A stretch of DNA of 5,179 nt from Alphaproteobacteria bacterium (GTDB taxonomy: Bacteria; Pseudomonadota; Alphaproteobacteria; Puniceispirillales; Puniceispirillaceae), in assembly GCA_009936885.1 (NCBI GenBank), contig JAACDT010000135.1, positions 1-5,179 on the forward strand, in the 5' to 3' direction. The stretch's first letter is position 1. Each line of letters starts with the position of its first letter. The translations under genes and the position numbers were made by a program. A model generated the notes under the pieces. It was not told the origin of the DNA. It ran no database searches and worked only from the letters and a program-made list of their open reading frames with translations. This document shows, one piece after another, positions 1-5,179 of this stretch.

Positions 1-715
1 ACTTAACTTCCACATCTTTATCCGTATCAAATACCTTGAATACTAATACCTCGTCTTGGTGCATTTTGGGGAAATAATACCATCTGTGCGCCGAGTTATA
101 GCTGATATGATAAGTTTCAGCAGTCCTATCTTTATATCGCCTTTGATTACGAATGAATCCCGTCTCAGGTATCGTTTTACCATCACACAACGCTAGGGGC
201 TCTGACTCTATAACGGAGGCGATAGAGCGCCACGTTTGAATAATAGCGAACCGGCTTTCCAATAATACCTGCGATTCTGTAGGGAAAAAATCTCTGACTC
301 TCTGTGGGGCAGATGACTCAGTGTAATCGTTATGGACGTAACGAACCGGTTCTCTAACCCAGCCTTTTCTCTGCTTTTCACGAAGAGGTGTTCGAAGGGT
401 ATGATCAAATATATATACTTGTTTGCCGCCACTTTCTCGTTTTATCAATTCGGCTGTTTCAGGGTAATAAACGTTCCTTATCTCATCTTCATCATAGAAA
501 TTTAACATTTTTGTTGGATTATTAGCTAATAGGAAACCATGGTGATCTAGACGAAATTTTTCTTCTGCCTTCCTTCCATTATAAATTTTTGTCGTTCTTT
601 TTTCGTAGGCAGCTATATGAGCTTTGTGTTCCTCTTCTGGCCAATCTACATAGCGAATGGAGGGTTGCCCATCATCGATGATATATGTTAGATCCGCAGT
701 GATATGGTTTTGCAT
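1..715 (-). CDS. CmcJ/NvfI/AsaB-family non-heme iron oxygenase (3' end cut by window edge)
   Basis: The leftward reading frame is open for 238 codons from the ATG at 715-713 to the window edge, where the C-terminus is missing. It resembles the CmcJ/NvfI/AsaB/GA4-desaturase group, Fe(II)/2-oxoglutarate-type enzymes that hydroxylate, desaturate or otherwise oxidise secondary metabolites. CmcJ acts with CmcI in cephamycin 7-alpha-methoxylation. Visible family signatures are YVHNDYTESSAPQRVRD (residues 126-142), TWRSI followed by PLALCDGKTI (161-182), and YNSAHRWYYFPKM (206-218). I infer H128 and D130 (HxD) plus H210 as the iron-binding triad. Family members are roughly 270-300 residues as I recall, so perhaps 40-50 residues lie outside. 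No signal peptide or membrane segment is seen, so it is probably cytoplasmic. The start is supported by a GAGG at 5-base spacing. The gene is divergent from an efflux-pump pair, which suggests a tailoring or detoxification role. The substrate cannot be told from sequence. Family assignment is fairly sure; function is open. Confidence 0.8.
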   Translation of the reverse strand, partial: MQNHITADLTYIIDDGQPSIRYVDWPEEEHKAHIAAYEKRTTKIYNGRKAEEKFRLDHHGFLLANNPTKMLNFYDEDEIRNVYYPETAELIKRESGGKQVYIFDHTLRTPLREKQRKGWVREPVRYVHNDYTESSAPQRVRDFFPTESQVLLESRFAIIQTWRSIASVIESEPLALCDGKTIPETGFIRNQRRYKDRTAETYHISYNSAHRWYYFPKMHQDEVLVFKVFDTDKDVEVK

Positions 716-720
716 ATTAG

Positions 721-725
721 CCTCA
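721..725 (-). promoter_or_regulatory. Ribosome binding site of the oxygenase gene
   Basis: On the minus strand the sequence reads TGAGG, then CTAAT, then ATG. The GAGG core sits 5 bases before the start codon at 715-713. An overlapping ATG formed with this motif (ATGAGG) lies in a different frame, so the site supports the 715 start. Confidence 0.6.
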
Positions 726-851
726 TTTTAGAATAAAGTAACATTAGTTTCCCCGTGTTTAAAGGCCCCGTTCAGCTAGCTTAGTTTACATTCTGCGTAG
801 CAATGCGACTTTATCACCAGCTGGGTTTTATCAGCTTTTGGAAAGTCTCCA

Positions 852-868
852 TTTGACGTTTTGTCAAA
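852..868. promoter_or_regulatory. Inverted repeat TTTGAC-N5-GTCAAA, candidate operator
   Basis: Two exact 6-base arms, TTTGAC at 852-857 and GTCAAA at 863-868, flank the 5-base spacer GTTTT. The 17-base dyad lies 68 bases before the adaptor ATG, and a -35-like hexamer is embedded in each strand. Size and symmetry fit a site for a dimeric repressor such as a TetR- or MarR-type protein. The regulator class is inference, and no regulator gene is in the window. No T-tract follows, so it is unlikely to be a terminator. Confidence 0.4.
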
Positions 869-936
869 ATAGGTTGAGTTTCGGCGCAATCTACCTAGCC
901 AAAGCCTGAACATAGTTGTTGTGGACATCAAGAAAT

Positions 937-2034
937 ATGCAAGCAAGACGATTTATTTTGACAGCAGCATCGATAGTTGCCGTTCTTTTGGGTGTAGCGT
1001 TCGCTTGCTACGAGTTTTTTCACTGGATGACCCATGTTTATGAGTTTGATGCGCGTATCAAATCTGACCTTACGAGGGTATCTAGTAAGGTAAATGGTAC
1101 AATTGATAAAATATTAGTTAAAGAAGGAGAAGAGGTTCGCCGCGGCGATCTATTAGTTGTGATGAATAGTGATCATGTTATTCGTCAAATGGAGGCTTTA
1201 GATGCCGAGCTAAAGGTGCAAAAAGCTCAAACTGAAAAACTGAAAGCGCAAAAGCGCAATTCAGAGGTCGAATTGAATGCTCAAATATCTACCAAAAATG
1301 AGGAAATAAATTCACTAAAAGTTGAACTGAAAGCGCTTTTGAATAGGGAGCAACTTGCTCGTAAAAAATTAAAGCGAACGAAATATCTTGTCAGTAAAAA
1401 TTTGACATCGAAGAAAAGTTTGGATGTTGATCAGGATCATCTGCTCAATTTGTCAGGCCAGGTTTCCGTCGCAAAGGCGAAGATCAAAGTTGCCAGGATG
1501 GAATTAGAGGAAATTAGAGCAAAGAGAAGCAAAATAGAGGTTTTGGATCAAGATATAATTATTTCCGCTATCACTGTTCGAAGATTAGCCGCAAACCTGC
1601 AAGCTTTAGAAGTAGAATTGAAGGAGCGTCAAATACTAAGCCCTGTTGATGGGATTATAGACATCATATTCAAAAATCCCGGTGAATATGTTGAGGATGC
1701 GAATGAGATACTTGTCTTACATAATCCTAAAAACATCTGGATAGAGGCAAATATAGAAGAGGATCAGATCCGACATCTGGAGATTGGGCAGCCTGTTAAA
1801 GTTGATTTTAATGCCTATCCTTTCGACTCTTTTAAAGGCGAAGTAACATATATTGGTCGTATTACATTATCCGATTTAGCGATATCAAAATCAGACTTGA
1901 GTGATAACCGTGTCCGAAAATTAACTCAACGGATCCCAGTAAAGATTAAGTTAATAGACAGGCCCGAGATAACTGCTCCCGGTATGTTGGTGGAGGTTAA
2001 TATTCAAATTCAGGATAAGGCACTACTTCAGTGA
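937..2034 (+). CDS. HlyD/EmrA-family periplasmic adaptor (membrane fusion protein) of an efflux pump
   Basis: This 365-residue protein should bridge an inner-membrane transporter and a TolC-like outer-membrane channel. It has a single N-terminal membrane anchor (about residues 6-25) with the rest periplasmic. The first half of the biotinyl-lipoyl domain is at about 46-80 (VNGTIDKILVKEGEEVRRGD). A long, charged alpha-helical hairpin follows at about 82-230, then the second lipoyl half (ILSPVDGIIDIIFKNPGEYV, 233-252) and a beta-barrel region (IWIEANIEEDQI onward). R147, L151 and S158 at the hairpin tip match the RxxxLxxxxxxS TolC-docking motif. The open frame begins just after a TAG at 913-915, and TTG codons at 916 and 919 are possible starts. 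I chose ATG 937 because it sits directly before the anchor, although no strong ribosome binding site is visible for any option. The stop overlaps the next gene's start by four bases, so the two are probably cotranslated. Cargo is unknown. Confidence 0.88.
   Translation: MQARRFILTAASIVAVLLGVAFACYEFFHWMTHVYEFDARIKSDLTRVSSKVNGTIDKILVKEGEEVRRGDLLVVMNSDHVIRQMEALDAELKVQKAQTEKLKAQKRNSEVELNAQISTKNEEINSLKVELKALLNREQLARKKLKRTKYLVSKNLTSKKSLDVDQDHLLNLSGQVSVAKAKIKVARMELEEIRAKRSKIEVLDQDIIISAITVRRLAANLQALEVELKERQILSPVDGIIDIIFKNPGEYVEDANEILVLHNPKNIWIEANIEEDQIRHLEIGQPVKVDFNAYPFDSFKGEVTYIGRITLSDLAISKSDLSDNRVRKLTQRIPVKIKLIDRPEITAPGMLVEVNIQIQDKALLQ
2012..2020 (+). promoter_or_regulatory. Ribosome binding site of the MFS transporter gene
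   Basis: AGGATAAGG lies inside the end of the adaptor gene, with its AAGG ending 10 bases before the GTG at 2031. It supports the GTG start over the ATG at 2085, which would remove much of the first membrane helix. Confidence 0.45.
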
Positions 2035-3395
2035 ATTTATCGCGACTAGACTGGCGTATCATATTAGCATTAGCTACGTCATCTATGCTCATTCAACAAG
2101 CTTTCTCTTATGTTTGCCAAATTGTGTTACCGTTTCTCGCAGACCGTATTGCAGAAGATTTTGGAATTTCTAGAGCGTGGCTGGGACTGTATCTATTTAT
2201 TCAAAATGTTGCCTCTATTGCGGCAGCTATGGGCTGTGGTGCAATTATAATAAGGATGGGGGCCCTTCGTATAAGCCAAGCTTGTCTGGTATTTATGGGG
2301 GGAAGCCTTTTTGTAATAGCAACTGGAATACTCTGGTTATATCCTATTGCGGCGATATTACTTGGGGCAGCCTCAGTTTCTACCCCGGCTAGTTCTCATA
2401 TATTGGCCAAATACTGCCCCCCAAGACTTGCTCCGATTATCTTTTCAATCAAGCAGACAGGCGTACCGGTTGGCAGTCTTATAGCCGGTATCTTGATACC
2501 AGTATTGCTGGGAATGGGTATCTATATTGGAAGTCTGGGTATTTCAGTTCATCTTGACGCTTATGGAACGTGTTTCGTAATTGGAATAATTGTTTACATG
2601 ATCGTTTTGCTTCTTCAACCTTTGAGGGAACATTTTGATTCAGATAGGCGTTTGGACGTAAAGTTTTCATTCTCAGGTGCTATTCAAACAATGAAAATTG
2701 TAATTTCTGACGCCAGTTTGCGGGACTTGGCATTATGTGCTTTCGCGTTGGGTGGTTTGCAATCAATCTTCGCAGGTTTCTTTATTCTTTTTATGATCGA
2801 CGGGCTCAATTATAGCGAATTGGAAGCGGGTTCGGCGTTTGCGATAGCAAGCTTAACAGCAATTGGAGCAAGGATTTTATGGGGTTGGTTGGGAAGCACG
2901 TATCTATCAGCTCGTCTAGTTATGGGTGGCATAAGTTTTTTTGCTGCAGTTGGAGGTGTCTTAATAGGACTCTTTGACCCGACCTGGAGCTATAATGCTA
3001 TATTGATTGTCGCGATCCTTTACAACGTCACTTCATTAAGCTGGCATGGTATTCTTCTGGCTGAAACAGCAAGATTATCTCCAGAAGGTAGCGTGGGCGG
3101 CATCACGGGTGGCGTGCTTGCCTTTACATCTATAGCCATGATGCTCTATCCGGCGTTTTATGGCGGCCTGTTAGCTATAACCGACTCTTATGGAATTGGA
3201 TTTACCTTGGCAGCATTGCCAGCTTTATTTTGCGCGTTTGTTTTCTTCAAGCCACCTTTAGAGGGGTCATGGATAGCCCAAGGATGTGGATTAATAATTT
3301 GGAGTATTAAACCACAGCGACTTTTATTTATGTTTCTGGGCAGTACCATTGCTGCTTTTGCTGCGGCTGCATTGTTGTACAGAAACTTAATTTGA
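2031..3395 (+). CDS. MFS transporter, inner-membrane efflux component paired with HlyD adaptor
   Basis: This 454-residue, very hydrophobic protein has the layout of a major facilitator transporter, probably a proton-driven exporter. Helices by eye lie at about 11-36, 47-74, 82-101, 103-122, 142-166 and 178-196. A charged central loop follows (197-230), then helices at about 232-256, 265-288, 295-314, 321-342, 357-381 and 386-407. A further hydrophobic stretch at 430-450 may be a thirteenth helix. The helix 2-3 loop is a degenerate motif A (IIIRMGALRIS) lacking the usual aspartate. SIKQTGVPVGSLIAG (139-153) at helix 5 resembles antiporter motif C and is common in 12-helix MFS families. The GTG start overlaps the adaptor stop as GTGA, a strong sign of a pump operon. 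A standard EmrB partner would be a 14-helix DHA2 protein, which this does not look like. Substrate is unknown; the divergent oxygenase makes a small metabolite a reasonable guess. Confidence 0.88.
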   Translation: MNLSRLDWRIILALATSSMLIQQAFSYVCQIVLPFLADRIAEDFGISRAWLGLYLFIQNVASIAAAMGCGAIIIRMGALRISQACLVFMGGSLFVIATGILWLYPIAAILLGAASVSTPASSHILAKYCPPRLAPIIFSIKQTGVPVGSLIAGILIPVLLGMGIYIGSLGISVHLDAYGTCFVIGIIVYMIVLLLQPLREHFDSDRRLDVKFSFSGAIQTMKIVISDASLRDLALCAFALGGLQSIFAGFFILFMIDGLNYSELEAGSAFAIASLTAIGARILWGWLGSTYLSARLVMGGISFFAAVGGVLIGLFDPTWSYNAILIVAILYNVTSLSWHGILLAETARLSPEGSVGGITGGVLAFTSIAMMLYPAFYGGLLAITDSYGIGFTLAALPALFCAFVFFKPPLEGSWIAQGCGLIIWSIKPQRLLFMFLGSTIAAFAAAALLYRNLI

Positions 3396-3520
3396 ACTTC
3401 CTATTTTAACAAATATTGTCATAAGTTTTGCATTTAAACTATTTCTACGTGTAATTTTATGGCATCTACTTTGAAATATTTTCAGATTTAGTCTTAGCAA
3501 CATGGAAAGGAAACCATTAA
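3396..3520. other. Intergenic region, 125 bases, AT-rich
   Basis: The gap between the transporter and the SDR is AT-rich. I see no GC-rich stem followed by a T-run, so there is no recognisable intrinsic terminator for the pump operon. A TTGCAT (3428-3433) followed after 18 bases by TAATTT (3452-3457) is a weak promoter-like pair. The gap length and change of function suggest the SDR has its own promoter, but the sequence does not settle this. Confidence 0.35.
3507..3511 (+). promoter_or_regulatory. Ribosome binding site of the SDR gene
   Basis: AAGGA stands 9 bases before the ATG at 3521, a normal spacing. It is the clearest rightward ribosome binding site in the window and supports the SDR start. 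Confidence 0.6.
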
Positions 3521-4267
3521 ATGACTGGTGCATTAATTGTTTCAGGAGGAAGCAGGGGTATTGGTGCAGCAACTGCTATATGTGCCGCACGGCAAGGATG
3601 GGATGTTGCGATAAATTATGCAAGAGATGAAAACGCAGCGGTTTCAGTAGCAGATCAGGTGAGATCATTTGGAAGAAGGGCTATCATCGTGAAAGGTGAT
3701 ATGTGTAATGAAGAGGATATCCAGAGATTATTCAATGATACAGAAAAAGAATTAGGTCCACTAAAAGGATTAGTAACAAGCGCTGGGACCACTGGAAAAA
3801 CAGTCAGAATAGAAGATATAACTGCTGAGGCTATCAATAAAGTAATGCAATTAAATGTAGTCGGCTTAATGCTGTGTTGTCGAGAGGCTGTGAGACGAAT
3901 GTCGACTAAAAATGGTGGTGGTGGTGGAAATATTGTAAACCTTGGTTCTGCTGCGTCAAGGTTGGGTGGCCCAAATGAATTTGTTCATTACGCAACCTCT
4001 AAGGGTGCTGTGGATTCATTCACGCTGGGACTGGCGCGTGAAGTTGCTGGTGAGGGTGTTATCGTGAATGCTGTTTCACCTGGAATGATAGACACCGAAA
4101 TTCATGCCTCGGCTGGACTGCCAAATAGGGCTGTCGAAGCTGTTCCTGGAATACCGATCCGACGTGTAGGACAACCAGAGGAAGTTGCTGAGGCAATCGT
4201 CTGGTTATTGAGTAAGGGCGCCAGCTACTGCGCTGGGGCTATCATACCTGTTACCGGGGGAAGATAA
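3521..4267 (+). CDS. YgfF-like short-chain dehydrogenase/reductase, probably NADP(H)-dependent
   Basis: This 248-residue cytoplasmic enzyme has the full length of a classical SDR, which oxidises an alcohol or reduces a carbonyl using NAD(P). The cofactor loop is SGGSRGIG (8-15). R12 and R35 suggest preference for NADP, and D60 (KGDM) fits the adenine-binding position. The catalytic tetrad is N112 (LNVVG), S143 (NLGSAAS), Y157 and K161 (YATSK), with a PG motif after strand six (VSPGMIDTEIHA). Segments such as CCREAVRRMSTKNGG, EIHASAG and EAIVWLLSKGASY resemble Escherichia coli YgfF more than FabG, as I remember them. The usual NNAG motif is replaced by TSAG (86-89). A run of five glycines (132-136) is encoded by a TGG/GGT repeat. 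The gene ends ten bases before zapE, suggesting cotranscription. Family is certain; the substrate cannot be inferred, and fatty-acid synthesis is unlikely without neighbouring fab genes. Confidence 0.9.
   Translation: MTGALIVSGGSRGIGAATAICAARQGWDVAINYARDENAAVSVADQVRSFGRRAIIVKGDMCNEEDIQRLFNDTEKELGPLKGLVTSAGTTGKTVRIEDITAEAINKVMQLNVVGLMLCCREAVRRMSTKNGGGGGNIVNLGSAASRLGGPNEFVHYATSKGAVDSFTLGLAREVAGEGVIVNAVSPGMIDTEIHASAGLPNRAVEAVPGIPIRRVGQPEEVAEAIVWLLSKGASYCAGAIIPVTGGR
3913..3927 (+). repeat. Five-copy TGG trinucleotide repeat inside the SDR gene
   Basis: Five perfect tandem TGG units encode, in the GGT/GGN frame, a glycine run (about residues 132-136) in the loop just before the strand that carries the catalytic serine. 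YgfF-type proteins have a glycine-rich loop here too, so the amino-acid composition is expected. Only the perfect codon repetition is notable. Confidence 0.7.
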
Positions 4268-4277
4268 AGAATAAGGC

Positions 4278-5179
4278 ATGAAATTAGGTGAAGGCCCATC
4301 TGCGGGATACCGGGATCTGGTACTAAAAGGTCAGCTTGTTGAAGATCATGTACAGCTTAATGCGGTAAATGAGTTGGAACGCTTACATAACCTGCTTCGG
4401 GGGTATGAATTAAGTGTTGTCTCTGGATCGTGGATCAGAAAGCTATTATTTAAATCGACAGATTCTCGTGAAACACCCAAAGGGTTATACGTTTATGGAG
4501 GGGTCGGTCGAGGAAAATCTATGCTGATGGATCTTTTTTTCGATGGCGTAGCAGTTAAAAATAAAAGAAGGGTCCATTTTCATGAATTTATGCAGGAAGC
4601 TCACGAACTTATTCACATTTGGCGTCAAAACAATAGAAACGAACAACAAGCCGAACCAATAAGCCCCGTGGCGGCAAAAATAGCAAAAAATACAGCGTTA
4701 CTTTGTTTTGATGAATTTGAGGTTCGTGATATCGCCGACGCTATGATCGTATCCAGATTATTCACAGCACTATTAGAGCTTGGTGTTGTAGTGGTGGCGA
4801 CCTCTAATCGACATCCTGATGAGCTTTATAAGGATGGACTTCAGCGCGATTTATTTTTGCCCTTTATAAAATTAGTCAAAGCCAAAATGGATATTCTACT
4901 TCTGCAGGACGGTAAAGATTATCGTCTCGATCGTATAAAGGCAATAAAAACCTATATTCAACCAGCTGACCACAAGGCGACGCTGCTACTAGAGCAAATC
5001 TACCACGATTTAACTGATGGCAATTTAGGTCAGCAGGGAGTTATTGAATTCAAAGGAAGACAGATTAATGTCCCAAGGCTCTCGGGAGCAGTAGCTTTTT
5101 TTAGTTTCGGCGATCTGTGTTCTATTCCTTTGGGTGCTGGAGATTATTTATTATTAGCAAAGCGTTTTCGGTCAATAAT
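4278..5179 (+). CDS. zapE: ZapE/AFG1-family P-loop ATPase (3' end cut by window edge)
   Basis: The frame is open for 300 codons plus two bases and continues past the window. The family includes bacterial ZapE, reported to act on the FtsZ ring during division, and mitochondrial AFG1/LACE1, linked to turnover of respiratory-chain proteins. The N-terminus has the family's GPSAGYRDLV...LERLHNLL arrangement (6-40). Walker A is GGVGRGKS (74-81, K80), followed by RVHFHEFM (98-105). Walker B is LLCFDEFEVRD (141-151, D145 and E146). Sensor 1 is probably N177 in VVATSNRHP, and YKDGLQRDLFLPFI (184-197) carries the likely arginine finger R190. Family members are usually about 350-400 residues, so the last 60-90 are missing. 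The ATG lies ten bases after the SDR stop; the AAGG before it is only one base away, so translation may depend on coupling to the SDR. No membrane segment or signal peptide is seen. Confidence 0.92.
   Translation, partial: MKLGEGPSAGYRDLVLKGQLVEDHVQLNAVNELERLHNLLRGYELSVVSGSWIRKLLFKSTDSRETPKGLYVYGGVGRGKSMLMDLFFDGVAVKNKRRVHFHEFMQEAHELIHIWRQNNRNEQQAEPISPVAAKIAKNTALLCFDEFEVRDIADAMIVSRLFTALLELGVVVVATSNRHPDELYKDGLQRDLFLPFIKLVKAKMDILLLQDGKDYRLDRIKAIKTYIQPADHKATLLLEQIYHDLTDGNLGQQGVIEFKGRQINVPRLSGAVAFFSFGDLCSIPLGAGDYLLLAKRFRSI

Larger units (their letters stand above)
716..936. promoter_or_regulatory. Divergent intergenic region between oxygenase and efflux-pump genes
   Basis: This 221-base gap separates two genes that point away from each other, so it should hold promoters for both directions. 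I found no convincing -35/-10 pair in either direction. A TTGACG on the plus strand (853-858) and a perfect TTGACA on the minus strand (867-862) both fall inside an inverted repeat, but neither has a good -10 at 16-18 bases. Other short elements are the CCCCGT direct repeat (751-756 and 766-771), the TTTATCA direct repeat (810-816 and 827-833), and the palindromes AGCTAGCT (774-781) and CCAGCTGG (817-824). CATT-N9-AATG (789-805) has the T-N11-A look of a LysR site, but that pattern is very common by chance. No small gene is evident here. Confidence 0.5.

Noticed and set aside
208..432. Leftward 74-residue open frame
   Set aside because: It lies within the oxygenase gene on the same strand but in another frame. 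The oxygenase frame carries clear family motifs across the same stretch, and this one has none.
853..881. Sigma-70 promoter using TTGACG at 853-858
   Set aside because: The -35 match is good, but the hexamers at 16-18 base spacing have almost no resemblance to TATAAT, so I do not call a promoter.
916..936. TTG starts at 916 and 919 giving an adaptor seven or six residues longer
   Set aside because: They follow directly after an in-frame TAG, have no ribosome binding site, and add only a short polar stretch. ATG 937 lies right before the membrane anchor.
2177..2392. Rightward 71-residue open frame inside the MFS gene
   Set aside because: It is an alternate-frame reading of the transporter, rich in Cys, Tyr and Gly with no recognisable domain.
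2479..2670. Leftward 63-residue open frame opposite the MFS gene
   Set aside because: It is antisense to a well-supported transporter region and has no family signature.
3396..3440. Intrinsic terminator after the MFS gene
   Set aside because: Only a 4-base stem (ACAA-ATA-TTGT) is seen, with no GC-rich helix and no T-run after it.
3387..3572. Leftward 61-residue open frame across the gap before the SDR
   Set aside because: It overlaps the start of the SDR, including its cofactor-binding loop, and has low-complexity composition. It is most likely a chance frame in AT-rich DNA.
3655..3837. Leftward 60-residue open frame opposite the SDR
   Set aside because: It is antisense to conserved SDR motifs and has no recognisable features.

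Overview
The window looks like bacterial chromosomal DNA, probably from an alphaproteobacterium with a moderately AT-rich genome. The taxonomic hint comes mainly from the ZapE-type ATPase at the right edge: its P-loop (GRGKSMLMDLFF) and its VHFHEFM segment resemble alphaproteobacterial versions as I remember them. This is judged by eye, not by a search. I see no insertion sequence, integrase, tRNA, rRNA, CRISPR array or plasmid replication gene.

Left part (1-936). A leftward gene, cut off by the window edge, encodes a CmcJ/NvfI/AsaB-type non-heme iron oxygenase. This family tailors secondary metabolites such as cephamycin in bacteria and aspergillic acid and novofumigatonin in fungi. A 221-base divergent intergenic region follows. 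It holds an exact inverted repeat and several short direct repeats, and presumably serves both directions.

Middle part (937-3395). Two rightward genes overlap by four bases (GTGA). They encode a HlyD/EmrA-type periplasmic adaptor and an inner-membrane MFS transporter. The adaptor keeps an RLS-like TolC-docking motif at its hairpin tip, so the pair probably forms a tripartite efflux pump with an outer-membrane channel encoded elsewhere. The transporter looks like a 12-helix MFS protein with an extra C-terminal helix, not the 14-helix DHA2 type usual for EmrAB.

Right part (3396-5179). After a 125-base gap with no clear terminator come a YgfF-like short-chain dehydrogenase and, ten bases later, a ZapE/AFG1-type ATPase that runs off the right edge. 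These two look like a small operon. The SDR has its full catalytic tetrad but carries TSAG where the family usually has NNAG.

The most coherent reading is a small-molecule locus, with an oxidative tailoring enzyme divergent from a dedicated efflux pump, next to a housekeeping SDR-zapE pair. The functional link between the oxygenase and the pump is inferred from gene layout alone. No transcriptional regulator or biosynthetic core enzyme is visible in the window.
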